A DNA stretch of 43,351 nucleotides from the NCBI RefSeq assembly GCF_014202995.1, contig NZ_JACHIA010000033.1, positions 1 to 43,351 of the forward strand. Direction: 5' to 3'. The stretch comes from Longimicrobium terrae. GTDB taxonomy: Bacteria; Gemmatimonadota; Gemmatimonadetes; Longimicrobiales; Longimicrobiaceae. Below the pieces are notes generated by a model that was given only the letters and a program-made list of their open reading frames with translations, searched no databases and was not told the DNA's origin. The position numbers and the translations under genes were made by a program. Shown here in pieces: positions 8,886 to 17,200 of the stretch (its first letter is position 1; each line of letters starts with the position of its first letter).

Positions 8886-9317
8886 ATGCCCCTCGCTTCA
8901 CGCGGCACCCGCCTTTTCGCCCAGTTCATCGATGGATTCGTTGGACTGATTGCGTTCATCCCCGCGGGGATTTTTCTGCTCGTGGATGAAACGGCGGGAG
9001 GGCTGGCGATCATCGCCGCCGTCTTCTTCTACTTTGCCTACCTGCTCTTCTCGGACGCGCTGCCGGGCGGGCAGAGCATGGGGAAGCGGATGCTGGGCAT
9101 CGCGGTGGTGGACCATCGCACGTATCAGCCGTGCACCGGAGGGCAGTCGTTCGTGCGCAACCTTCTGCTGTGCATCCTGGGCTTCTTTGACTGGATTTTC
9201 ATCCTGGGCGACACCAAGCGCCGCCTGGGTGACATCGTCGCGGGGACCATCGTGATCAGCACCACGCCGGTCTACCAGGCCGCGCCGTACCAGTCGGCTC
9301 CGGCCTGGCCTTCCTGA
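8886..9317 (+). CDS. RDD family membrane protein
   Basis: 143 residues. It begins with the RDD-family arginine/aspartate pattern (SRGTRLFAQFIDGFV), followed by a first membrane helix (about 15-32), a second (about 38-58), the conserved GQSMGKRMLGIAVVD loop, a third hydrophobic stretch (NLLLCILGFFDWIFIL) and the basic DTKRRLGDIVAGT segment. This is the whole-family layout of small RDD proteins, inner-membrane proteins of mostly unknown role; some are linked to sodium/proton exchange. The ATG follows a pyrimidine-rich leader with no good ribosome site. Single-gene unit: promoter at 8805, terminator at 9344. Confidence 0.88.
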   Translation: MPLASRGTRLFAQFIDGFVGLIAFIPAGIFLLVDETAGGLAIIAAVFFYFAYLLFSDALPGGQSMGKRMLGIAVVDHRTYQPCTGGQSFVRNLLLCILGFFDWIFILGDTKRRLGDIVAGTIVISTTPVYQAAPYQSAPAWPS

Positions 9318-9343
9318 TCGCGCTTGGCAGGGATGGATGAACG

Positions 9344-9382
9344 GCGGCCCCGCGACTGGTTCTCTCGCGGGGCCGCTTTTTT
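9344..9382 (+). terminator. Rho-independent terminator of the RDD gene
   Basis: GCGGCCCCGCGA and TCGCGGGGCCGC form a perfect 12-base stem followed by TTTTTT. It shares stem and upstream flank with the hairpin at 8430-8462. Confidence 0.88.
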
Positions 9383-9411
9383 CGATCGGTCGATGGAGTG
9401 CGTAAACTGCC

Positions 9412-9460
9412 CTCACGCGGGGGTCGCGGGGGTACGCGGAGGTCGCGGGGAGTGTGGGGC
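9412..9460 (+). repeat. G-rich short repeat (same family as 8685-8735)
   Basis: CTCACGCGGGGGTCGCGGG followed by GGTACGCGGAGGTCGCGG. The unit is a tandem of ACGCGGAGG/TCGCGGGGG words. It sits between the RDD terminator and the small gene at 9566. Confidence 0.6.
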
Positions 9461-9565
9461 GGGGGAGAGTGTTGCGCGGTTCGGGGCGTGTGTGGCGGAT
9501 CGGGAATGCGGCTTGCTCCCCGGCATCGCTCCCAGTTTTTTCGGGCGATTTCAGGAGGAGGATGG

Positions 9566-9766
9566 ATGGCCAGCAACAACGCAAACAACGCGGGCGACGC
9601 GCCGACGGGGAGCACGGAGCTGAACTCGTCGCCTCCCACGCGCGACCCGCAGGACAACCCGGTGCTGCAGACGGGGCTCAACGCGCCCGACGTGCTCGCC
9701 GATGAGGTGCGCGACGGCACCTGGAAGACCGCGCAGGAACAGCGCGACGACCAGCGCGGCCAGTAG
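9566..9766 (+). CDS. Small hydrophilic protein of unknown function
   Basis: 66 residues from ATG 9566, directly after a strong ribosome site (AGGAGGAGG, seven bases away), which decides this start within a longer frame. The protein is rich in Asn, Asp, Gln and Thr (MASNNANNAGDAPTG at the start, KTAQEQRDDQRGQ at the end), with no signal peptide, cysteines or membrane segment, and is probably disordered. An ATG four bases earlier is in another frame. It has its own terminator 17 bases after the stop, so it is a real single-gene unit. The function is not recognisable. Confidence 0.7.
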   Translation: MASNNANNAGDAPTGSTELNSSPPTRDPQDNPVLQTGLNAPDVLADEVRDGTWKTAQEQRDDQRGQ

Positions 9767-9783
9767 CGCTCCCGATCCACAGA

Positions 9784-9816
9784 AGCCGCGCCCGCCATCC
9801 CCGGCGGGCGCGGCTT
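9784..9816 (+). terminator. Rho-independent terminator of the 66-residue gene
   Basis: AAGCCGCGCCCGCC pairs with GGCGGGCGCGGCTT across a short loop and is followed by TTCTCGTTTC. Confidence 0.88.
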
Positions 9817-9876
9817 TCTCGTTTCATCCACTCCCCTGAATCCATCTCCCACGGACGTCGCGACCAAGCGGCCGCC

Positions 9877-9924
9877 AACACCGTTCTCCGCGACCCCCGC
9901 GACCTCCGCGACCTCCGCGTGAGG
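9877..9924 (-). repeat. G-rich short repeat, inverted copy
   Basis: On the minus strand it reads ACGCGGAGGTCGCGGAGG, then TCGCGGGGGTCGCGGAG and AACGGTGTT, the reverse orientation of the copies at 8685 and 9412. It ends six bases before the creatininase stop codon, so it may form the 3' end of that transcript. Confidence 0.65.
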
Positions 9925-9929
9925 CCGTT

Positions 9930-10703
9930 CTACGAGGCCTCGGATTGGTACGCATCATCCGGATCGAGCGAGGCGAACTCCACCAGAAACCCGCTGATCC
10001 GCTCCGTGACGGCCGCCAGGAACGCCGCGCCCTTCTCCGCCGCCGACTGCGACGGATCGCCCACGCCGGTGTCGGACGAGATGGCCGTCCATCGCCGCGG
10101 CGCCCACGCCCATCCCTCGCGCACGCCGGCCAGCCGCGACTTGCGCTCGCTGCCGTCGCCGGCCTCCTCCAGCGGCAGCACCAGATCGGGTGCGATGTGC
10201 ATCATCACGCTCGTTTCCAGTTCGCCCGCGTGGTCGCCCGGCGCGGCAAAGAACGGACGCGGATCCACGCAATTCCACCAGTTGATGGCGCACAGAAAGA
10301 TTCCGGGGACGGGCTGCAGTTCGCGCAGCATCGCCCGGAAGTCGTTGCCGCCGTGGCCGTTCAGAATCACCAGCCGGCGCACGCCCTGCCCCGCCAGCGC
10401 CATCACCAGATCGCGCAGCACCAGTGCCTGCGTGCTGGGGTTCAGGTTCAGGCAGAACGGAATGTCCAGCTGCCCGGCCTGCACCCCGAACGGCACCGTG
10501 GGGAGCACCGCCACGCGCGCGCCGCGCTCCCACGCCAGCCGCGCCGCCTCCGCCGCCACGTGGTCGCACTGGATGACGTCCGTGGCGTATGGCAGGTGGT
10601 AGTTGTGCGCCTCCGTGGCGCCCCAGGGAAGCACGGCCACGTCGAACGCGGTGTCGCGGACAGCCTTCCAGTTGGTTTCGGCGAGAATCCAGGGACGCGG
10701 CAC
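9930..10703 (-). CDS. Creatininase family protein (creatinine amidohydrolase-like)
   Basis: 257 residues, the usual length of the family. Metal-binding residues are visible in GATEAHNYHLPYATD (E31, H33, H36, D42), in NGHGGND at about 115 and in GDHAGELETS at about 160. This family uses a dinuclear metal centre to hydrolyse cyclic or linear amide bonds; besides creatininase it includes enzymes such as MftE and FAPy/riboflavin-pathway deformylases. Family membership is firm but the substrate is not, since no creatinase or pathway partner is nearby. Cytoplasmic, with no signal peptide. The previous gene on this strand ends in a terminator 44 bases upstream, so it should have its own promoter in a short gap. 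Confidence 0.88.
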   Translation of the reverse strand: MPRPWILAETNWKAVRDTAFDVAVLPWGATEAHNYHLPYATDVIQCDHVAAEAARLAWERGARVAVLPTVPFGVQAGQLDIPFCLNLNPSTQALVLRDLVMALAGQGVRRLVILNGHGGNDFRAMLRELQPVPGIFLCAINWWNCVDPRPFFAAPGDHAGELETSVMMHIAPDLVLPLEEAGDGSERKSRLAGVREGWAWAPRRWTAISSDTGVGDPSQSAAEKGAAFLAAVTERISGFLVEFASLDPDDAYQSEAS

Positions 10704-10746
10704 GGTCGGTTGTCAGTGCGGGTGATGGCGGATCATGGATGCGAAG

Positions 10747-10776
10747 AGGGCCGCGCGAGCAGTGCCGCGCGGCCCT
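10747..10776 (-). terminator. Hairpin terminator of the repeat lipoprotein gene
   Basis: On the minus strand AGGGCCGCGCG pairs with CGCGCGGCCCT, then CTTCGC. It lies 29-58 bases after the stop at 10805. The T-tract is weak. Confidence 0.65.
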
Positions 10777-10804
10777 CCGTCATCCTGTCACAATCCGCGC
10801 CGGG

Positions 10805-11476
10805 TTAGTAGAAGCGGTACAGTTCCACGCGGTTGTTGGCCAGAAGGGTGCCTTCCAGCCGCACATTGTCGCCCTGGCGCAGGCGGCGGAACTGGTCGCT
10901 GGTGGCCGCGCCGGGGTTGTACGGCAGCGAGACGGTAACCGTGCCGCGGTTGGTCTGCAGCGAGAACCATCCCTGGTTGTAGTCCACCTGCGCCACGCGG
11001 CCGGTGAACTGCTGCACGTTGTTGTTGTTGCCGTACGTGCCGCCGTTGGTGGTGCCGGTGTTTCCGCCGTAGGTGCCGCCGTTGCTGGTGCCGTTGCGGT
11101 CCTGCACGCTCTGCTGCACCACGATCTGCTGTACGTACGCCTGGCCGTTCTGCGTCTGCTGCACCGTCACCGCCACGATGTCGCCGCGCTCCAGCGCCGT
11201 CACGTCGTACCGCTGGTTCTGGTAGCTGACCACGGTGTTCTGGTCGTAGCGAAGGTCGCCGCTCTGCCCCTGCTGCGTGGTGACGCGAATGATCTGGTTG
11301 CGCGTGTCGACGCCCTGGACTTCGGCCACGATCTGCCCGCCCTGCTGCTGCTGGCCGCCGCCCAGCACCCCGCCCAGAACCTGCTCCAGCCCGCCCAGCC
11401 CGCCACCCGCGCAGGCGGTGGTGGCAAGGACCATGGCGCACGCCGCGGCCCGCTTTGCAACATTCATCATCGACAT
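10805..11476 (-). CDS. Putative lipoprotein with two OB-like (DUF5666-like) beta domains
   Basis: 223 residues from the ATG at 11476. The N-terminus KRAAACAMVLATTAC is a short lipoprotein signal with the cysteine at the end of LATTAC. A Gly/Gln linker follows. One beta-rich domain of about 70 residues (EVQGVDTRNQIIRVTTQQG onward) is next, then a Gly/Asn/Thr linker (NGTSNGGTYGG, NGGTYGNNNN), then a second domain (FTGRVAQVDYNQGWFSLQT onward) ending ELYRFY. Both domains look like the OB-fold-like DUF5666 type seen in envelope proteins. Function unknown; location probably outer membrane or periplasm. In-frame codons run up to 11671, but that extension has no signal. A further start at 11467 (MNVAK) is possible. 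Confidence 0.72.
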   Translation of the reverse strand: MSMMNVAKRAAACAMVLATTACAGGGLGGLEQVLGGVLGGGQQQQGGQIVAEVQGVDTRNQIIRVTTQQGQSGDLRYDQNTVVSYQNQRYDVTALERGDIVAVTVQQTQNGQAYVQQIVVQQSVQDRNGTSNGGTYGGNTGTTNGGTYGNNNNVQQFTGRVAQVDYNQGWFSLQTNRGTVTVSLPYNPGAATSDQFRRLRQGDNVRLEGTLLANNRVELYRFY

Positions 11477-12108
11477 CCGGCGTCTCCGCGAGAAAGGAAA
11501 GATCAGTTCAGCATCCATCGGTTGAGCCGTCCCACAGGGGCAAGAGCAATGCCGGATAGGGTTATGTGTTTGTCGTACAACAACTTGCAGCAATGGCGCC
11601 GATTTCGGGCTGTCGGGATGACGAGCATCCGGAGCACCCGATCCACCACGGGGACACCGGGTGTCATCCACCTGCTACCGTCGCGCATCGGTGTGGATCA
11701 TCGATACGACGCCGTTCTGTCCGCTACGTCACGTCAAACGGCCCGTCGCCCCTCTCTCCCGTCAAACCCCGCCCAAAGGCGTCATCCTGAGAGAGCGTGC
11801 GCCGCCCTCTCCGCCGCGCCGAACCCTGCGCGACCGAAGGATCTACCATCTGCCGAGCCAACGTCGCGACACGCACGCCCGTTCTCGCGGCCAGCGACGG
11901 CGTCCCGCGGCGTGGGATGAACATCATCCGCAAACGTCTGCCGGGGTTGCAGTTGGGTATGTCGATGTGATCGGCGGAACGGTCATTCTGGCCGAGAAGG
12001 AGTGGAACGCCGGTTGCCTTTTTCCGGGCCAGCCGCGCGGGGCACGGTGCCACGCGCTTGTTGACCCAGCGTCTGCCCACGGGGCAAGCAACCGCAGGAG
12101 ACGAGACC
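11477..12108. other. Divergent intergenic interval with one palindromic repeat element
   Basis: No convincing gene. The AT-richer bases 11540-11600 contain a TTGT/ACAA palindrome and TTGTAC...TATCCG (16-base spacing) on the minus strand, a plausible promoter of the lipoprotein. Bases 11779-11850 hold a short element, GTCATCCTGAGAGAG to CGACCGAAGGATCTA, of a type scattered in many bacterial genomes (from general knowledge); it is the only copy here. The last 110 bases are the hsp20 leader; no CIRCE palindrome or clear heat-shock promoter was found. Confidence 0.5.
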
Positions 12109-12555
12109 ATGTATCCGACCCGTACCAACGATCCGTTCGACCAGCTGTTCACCAGTGTCTTCAACCGCAACGGCAACGGCGCCACGCTCATGCGCGCGCC
12201 CGAGACGGACGTGATGGAGACCGAGCGCGAAATCCGCGTCATCACCGAGATGCCCGGGCTCAAGCGCGAGAACATCGAGATCGACGTGGAGAACAACGTT
12301 CTGACCGTCCGTGGCGAAAAGCGTGAGGAGCGCACCGAGGGCGAGCAGGGCAAGTGGCACCTGGCCGAGCGCCGCTACGGCACCTTTGCTCGCTCGTTCG
12401 TGCTGCCGCGCGACGTGGACGCCGACGGCATTCAGGCCCACTTTGAGGACGGCGTGCTCACCGTGAGCGTGCCCAAGAGCGAAAAGGCGCGCCGCCGCCG
12501 CATCGAAATCGGTGGCAGCGCCGCGCAGTCCGTGAGCGAAGGCCAGCCCGCCTGA
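12109..12555 (+). CDS. Hsp20/alpha-crystallin family small heat-shock protein
   Basis: 148 residues. The alpha-crystallin domain spans about residues 27-130, with family landmarks ITEMPGLKRENIEIDVENN, the VRGEKREER strand, YGTFARSFVLP and the closing FEDGVLTVSVPK. It lacks an IxI/V tail motif of the usual form but has a basic strand RRRRIEIGG. It is an ATP-independent holdase that forms oligomers in the cytoplasm and keeps unfolding proteins soluble. The start is fixed by GCAGGAG nine bases upstream; an in-frame ATG at 12058 would add 17 residues without a ribosome site. Closed by a terminator, hence monocistronic. Heat-shock control is likely from the family but not shown by the sequence. 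Confidence 0.93.
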   Translation: MYPTRTNDPFDQLFTSVFNRNGNGATLMRAPETDVMETEREIRVITEMPGLKRENIEIDVENNVLTVRGEKREERTEGEQGKWHLAERRYGTFARSFVLPRDVDADGIQAHFEDGVLTVSVPKSEKARRRRIEIGGSAAQSVSEGQPA

Positions 12556-12575
12556 CCCCCGGCCTGAAGACGCGA

Positions 12576-12604
12576 GCGGCCGGCGACACCCCGTCGCCGG
12601 CCGC
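12576..12604 (+). terminator. Rho-independent-type terminator of hsp20
   Basis: GCGGCCGGCGAC pairs with GTCGCCGGCCGC across ACCCC, followed by TTCGCTTTC. Confidence 0.8.
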
Positions 12605-12655
12605 TTCGCTTTCATGATCCAACGCAATCCCCGCGCACCTGTCCAATCCCGCCAC

Positions 12656-12901
12656 ATGCGTCTGCAACGTACCACCCTTGCCGGGGCCGTCATCGGCGGC
12701 GTGCTCGCGGTCTTCTACCTGGTTCCGGTCGCGTTCGCCGTCCTCATCCTGCGCTCCACCTCCGGCAGCCACGGCGCGTCCACCGGGGCGTGGGTGGTGA
12801 TCTGGATCGTGGTCGCGCTCGTCGTGCTCGCCGCGGCGGCGCTGGGCGGCGCACTCGTGGCGCTGGCCGCGCGGCTCATCCGCCGGACCCGCCACCGCTG
12901 A
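12656..12901 (+). CDS. Small two-helix membrane protein, unknown function
   Basis: 81 residues from the ATG at 12656. A second candidate start at 12614 lies in the tail of the hsp20 terminator and would add 14 residues. Neither start has a good ribosome site. Two strongly hydrophobic segments (about 8-32 and 43-70) are joined by a Ser/Gly/His loop (RSTSGSHGAST), and the end is basic (RLIRRTRHR). Both termini are therefore predicted on the cytoplasmic side. It ends 65 bases from the convergent glycosidase gene. No family is recognised. Codon use is normal for the window and GC at third positions is high, which supports a real gene. Confidence 0.55.
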   Translation: MRLQRTTLAGAVIGGVLAVFYLVPVAFAVLILRSTSGSHGASTGAWVVIWIVVALVVLAAAALGGALVALAARLIRRTRHR

Positions 12902-12966
12902 GCTTCAGACGCACAGGCCTGCGGTGATAGGCGATCGCGGCGGTTTTCGTCGATCAACGGAAACGA

Positions 12967-13812
12967 TCAGCGCGAGGCCCGAGCGCGGCTGAGGACGAGG
13001 ATGCCGGCGAAGTCGCCGTCTCGGTCGCGCCGGTTGATCGAGGGGGCATACATCCGCGAAATGCCGCCGTCCAGGTACAGCGCGTCGGGGCAGCGCAGCA
13101 CGTCGCGGTACAGCGTGGCAAAGGTGTTCATGTCCACCGGATCGGCGGAGATGACGAACACCGCCGTCCGCCCGCCGCGCACGCCCACGCCGTTGCGGAC
13201 GTTCACGCGCCGCGACGGATTGCGAAAGGCGCGGTGGATGACCCCCGCGCGCACCAGCAGCGGTCCCGACTGTGTCGCGATCCGTACGCCCCGCGGCGTG
13301 CGCGCGGCGTAGGAGCCCGTCTCGCGCACTCCCGCACTGTCGCCCGCGACGAAGAAGACGCCGTTGGGCTTGATGTAGAAGTTGCCGCCCGCCGAGTCGC
13401 GCGCGTTCAGCGGCGCGCGGACGACGCCCTCCTGCACCAGCAGGCCCACCGGCGCATGGCTGGCGTGAAACATCCCCGCGTTCATCGCGAACAGCGCCTC
13501 GCGCCCGCGCGCGGCCATGGCGTCCGCCACCGCGCCCAGGCGCCCGTATCGCCGCCCCTGCGCGTCGGCCACTTCCAGCCGCAGGTCGGCCCGCCGCACA
13601 TCCACCGTGACCACGTGGAACTCGTGCCCGCGAAACCGGATGCGCTCCGCCTTCCACCCGGCCGTGTCCTGCGCCGCGATGGGGGAAGAATTCGCTCCAT
13701 CCGCCTCGTGGACGAGTGCGCCCGCCACACCCAGTCCGACAGCGGCGATGGCGCCAACCGTGAGTGCGAGCGCGCGAAAGCGGCGGGAGGGGAGACGATG
13801 GATCAGGCGCAT
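12967..13812 (-). CDS. Phosphodiester glycosidase family (DUF2233/NAGPA-like) secreted protein
   Basis: 281 residues. The first 37 residues are a basic, hydrophobic signal anchor or signal peptide (RALALTVGAIAAVGLGVAG). The rest matches the phosphodiester glycosidase (NAGPA) domain: LFAMNAGMFHASHAPVGLL, the NFYIKPNGVFF strand, the GVGVRGGRTAVF segment and YLDGGISRMY near the end. Mammalian NAGPA removes GlcNAc from mannose-6-phosphate; bacterial relatives act on exported glycan phosphodiesters, and the substrate here is unknown. Its start is divergent from the potassium-channel start, 131 bases away, so the two share a promoter region. Downstream it converges with the small membrane protein. 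Confidence 0.88.
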   Translation of the reverse strand: MRLIHRLPSRRFRALALTVGAIAAVGLGVAGALVHEADGANSSPIAAQDTAGWKAERIRFRGHEFHVVTVDVRRADLRLEVADAQGRRYGRLGAVADAMAARGREALFAMNAGMFHASHAPVGLLVQEGVVRAPLNARDSAGGNFYIKPNGVFFVAGDSAGVRETGSYAARTPRGVRIATQSGPLLVRAGVIHRAFRNPSRRVNVRNGVGVRGGRTAVFVISADPVDMNTFATLYRDVLRCPDALYLDGGISRMYAPSINRRDRDGDFAGILVLSRARASR

Positions 13813-13943
13813 TCAATCGACCGGGAACGAGAACACGGATTCGCGAGGAGGCCGGGATCCGCGCGGAAAGCTGGCGCGGGCGGCGGCGCGGCGGCTACCT
13901 TCGAGCGCAGCCGGTCCTTCCGGGACGAGCAATCCACAGGCCG

Positions 13944-14930
13944 ATGAGCGAACGGAACGCACTGGACCAGGACCTGGGCTTCGGGGCCGTAGTAGCGCAG
14001 GAAAGCCACGGGCGCCTGCTGAACCGGGACGGCAGCTTCAACGTGGTGCGCGAGGGCATCAGCCGCCTGTCGTCGGTGAGCATGTACCACGTGCTGCTCA
14101 CCGTGTCGTGGCCGCGGTTTCTGCTGATGGTGCTGGCTGCATACCTGTCCGTCAACGCGCTGTTCGGCGGCGCGTACTTCGCGCTGGGCGCCGGGGCGCT
14201 GGGCGGCGACGAGGCCGCGACGTCGTTTCAGCGCTACCTGCTGGACTTCTACTTCAGCGTACACACCTTTGCGACCATCGGCTACGGCAACGTGCACCCG
14301 CTGCGCAACGCCGCGCACCTGCTGGTGACCCTTGAGTCGCTGGTGGGGCTGCTGTCGGTGTCGTTGATGACGGGATTGGTGTTCGCGCGGTTCGCCAGGC
14401 CCGTGGCGCGCATCCTCTACAGCCACCAAGCGGTCATTGCACCGTACGCGCCCACCGGCCGCGCCTTCATGTTCCGCCTGGTGAACGGGCGCAGCAACCA
14501 GTTGATCGACCTGCACGCCACCGTGGCGCTCAGCATGCTGCGCGAGGATGGAAAGCCGGGGCGTGCGTTCTTCGATCTGCCGCTGGAGCGCGAGGGAGTG
14601 ATGCTGTTTCCGCTCGCGTGGACCATCGTACACCCCATCGCGCCCGGCAGCCCGCTGTACGGAATGACGCGCGAGCAGATGCGGGAGCGCGATGCCGAGT
14701 TTTCGGTGGTGATCCGCGCGACGGACGAAACGTTCGCGCAGGGCGTGCACTCGCGCACCTCGTACCGGGTGGACGAGATCATCTGGGGCGCGCGGTTCAG
14801 CGACCTGTTCCTGCGCCGGCCGGGGCAGCCGCTGGGCATCGACATCAGCCGCATTCACCTCACCGAGCCCGCCGCGCTCCCGGACGCGCGTCCCGCCGCC
14901 CCGCGCGAACTCTCCATCGTCCGCGACTGA
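13944..14930 (+). CDS. Inward-rectifier-type potassium channel (KirBac family)
   Basis: 328 residues, the size of KirBac proteins. Layout: N-terminal cytosolic arm, amphipathic slide helix (about 42-55), first membrane helix (57-80), pore loop with the selectivity filter T111-I-G-Y-G115, second membrane helix (about 124-148), and from about 155 the immunoglobulin-like cytoplasmic domain (FMFRLVNGRSNQLIDL, LPLEREGVMLFPLAWTIVH, TSYRVDEIIWGARFSD). It forms a K+-selective tetramer in the inner membrane; family members are gated by lipids, pH or small ligands bound by the cytoplasmic domain. The ATG at 13944 is chosen because upstream codons of the same frame are arginine-rich noise overlapping the divergent gene. 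A module-A hairpin 30 bases after the stop may end the transcript. Confidence 0.93.
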   Translation: MSERNALDQDLGFGAVVAQESHGRLLNRDGSFNVVREGISRLSSVSMYHVLLTVSWPRFLLMVLAAYLSVNALFGGAYFALGAGALGGDEAATSFQRYLLDFYFSVHTFATIGYGNVHPLRNAAHLLVTLESLVGLLSVSLMTGLVFARFARPVARILYSHQAVIAPYAPTGRAFMFRLVNGRSNQLIDLHATVALSMLREDGKPGRAFFDLPLEREGVMLFPLAWTIVHPIAPGSPLYGMTREQMRERDAEFSVVIRATDETFAQGVHSRTSYRVDEIIWGARFSDLFLRRPGQPLGIDISRIHLTEPAALPDARPAAPRELSIVRD

Positions 14931-14960
14931 AGGAGAATGGTGCGCGGAGCGAGTTCCAGG

Positions 14961-15250
14961 GCGGCCCCCACCCGGGCCGGCACCACCGGCCCACCCTCCC
15001 CCAAAAAAGATTGAGGGAGGGTTGGTCGGGGCGGAGAGTTCGGTGCGGACCAGCGAGTGCCCGGCGTGAGCGGATCTCGTTGAGCGAATGAACATGAATC
15101 CGCCGCTCAAAAAGCGGAAAGCCCCGACACCGGCCGCTCGCGCGTCCGGTTCGGGGCTTCAAGTGCATTGGGGATCCGCGACAAAGCCACCCGCCTCCAG
15201 TCCGCGCAGGCGGACTTCGTGTTGTTCCAGGCGCGGTTTCAACCGCCGGG
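14961..15250 (+). repeat. Composite intergenic repeat, copy 3 (A-B-C, no D)
   Basis: Module A at 14961-15023 (GGGCCGG/CCGGCCC hairpin, then CCCTCCC/GGGAGGG around an A-run). Module B at 15079-15163, including an extra four-base insertion after GAATGAA and the stem CCCCGACACCGG/CCGGTTCGGGG with its bulged C. Module C at about 15198-15250 (GTCCGC/GCGGAC hairpin and CGGTTTCAACCG). Starts 30 bases after the channel stop, same direction. Confidence 0.9.
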
Positions 15251-15305
15251 TGAGAGCAGCCGGCCCGTCCCGAACCGTCCTGAGCGTGTCGGATCTTCCG
15301 TCGAG

Positions 15306-15344
15306 ACGCAAGAAGCCCCCGCAGAGTGCGAGGGCTTCTTGCGT
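15306..15344 (-). terminator. Terminator of the crtE-crtI-crtB-carH operon
   Basis: ACGCAAGAAGCCC pairs perfectly with GGGCTTCTTGCGT across a 13-base loop, 24 bases after the carH stop on the minus strand. T-rich flanking bases are few, but the stem is perfect. Confidence 0.8.
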
Positions 15345-15368
15345 TCCATCATCCACAAAGGCGAAAGT

Positions 15369-16232
15369 CTACATCGCGCGGGTCAGGTCGGTGAACTCGC
15401 GGGCGATGTGGATGCCGTCGATGCCGGGAACGTCGGTGCTGTCCGGCAGCCCCGCGCCCCCGATGACGATCTCCGTTTCCGACGGCGTGGCGTCGCGCAG
15501 GTCGCGCGCGAACTTGCGGAACTCCGCCGTGCTCATGCGGTTCACCAGCGACGTGCACAGCAGCGCCGGCTTGCGGCGGTGCAGCACGCGCGACACCTCG
15601 GCCATCGGCAGCCCGGAGCCCAGGTACAGAACCCGCCACCCGCGCGTCGCCAGGTAGATGGTAGTAGCCAGCAGCCCGAACTCGTGCCGCTCCGATTCCA
15701 TCGTGGCGCACACGCACTCCGGGCCGCGCGCGGCGCCGGTGTCCAGATCCTCGATGAGCCCCACCAGCTTTTCGCGGATGAACGCGGAGGCGAAGTGCTC
15801 TTCGGCGATGCCGATTTCGTGGCTGCCCCACAGGTCGCCCACCTCTTCCGCCAGCGGAAGCAGAACTTCTTCCACCCGACGGTCCGGCGGCAGCAGCGAC
15901 ACCGTCTCATACGCCATCAGCGCGCCCCGGCGGTCGAAGGCCAGCAGGCACTCCTGCATGCGCGCCCGGGCGTCGCGCACGGAAGGTCCGTCCACGTCGC
16001 GCGGCAGCGGCTCGCTTCCCCGGCGCACGCGGGTGATGGCTTCGCCGATGGTAAGCCCTTCATCCACAAGGGCCTTGATCCGCGACAGCATGGCCACGTC
16101 CTCGTCCGTGTACAGACGGTAGCCGGAGTCGGTGCGGTCCGGCGCCACCAGCCCGTACCGGCGCTCCCAGGCACGCAGCGTGGCGGGATTGATTCCCGTA
16201 AGATGCGCGACGCGCTTGATTCGGTAGCTCAT
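15369..16232 (-). CDS. carH: MerR-family, cobalamin-binding light-dependent regulator, CarH-like
   Basis: 287 residues in three parts. Residues 1-72 are a MerR winged-helix DNA-binding domain (RIKRVAHLTGINPATLRAW, ERRYGLV, SGYRLYTDEDV). About 85-160 is the four-helix cap of B12-binding proteins with W135-x9-E145-H146, the CarH adenosylcobalamin signature. About 170-285 is the Rossmann-like B12 domain with E181-R-H183-x-x-G186, x41, S228-x-V230, x27, G258-G259; H183 is the predicted lower cobalt ligand. In characterised CarH proteins the AdoCbl-bound tetramer represses carotenoid genes in the dark, and light breaks the Co-C bond and releases DNA. The gene is last in the crtE-crtI-crtB operon (41 bases after crtB), which suggests autoregulation. 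An in-frame extension to 16412 overlaps crtB and is rejected. Confidence 0.88.
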   Translation of the reverse strand: MSYRIKRVAHLTGINPATLRAWERRYGLVAPDRTDSGYRLYTDEDVAMLSRIKALVDEGLTIGEAITRVRRGSEPLPRDVDGPSVRDARARMQECLLAFDRRGALMAYETVSLLPPDRRVEEVLLPLAEEVGDLWGSHEIGIAEEHFASAFIREKLVGLIEDLDTGAARGPECVCATMESERHEFGLLATTIYLATRGWRVLYLGSGLPMAEVSRVLHRRKPALLCTSLVNRMSTAEFRKFARDLRDATPSETEIVIGGAGLPDSTDVPGIDGIHIAREFTDLTRAM

Positions 16233-16273
16233 TGATCTACACCCGGGTGAATCGCCGCGCCCGGGCCCGCCAG

Positions 16274-17196
<923 letters not shown>

Positions 17197-17200
<4 letters not shown>

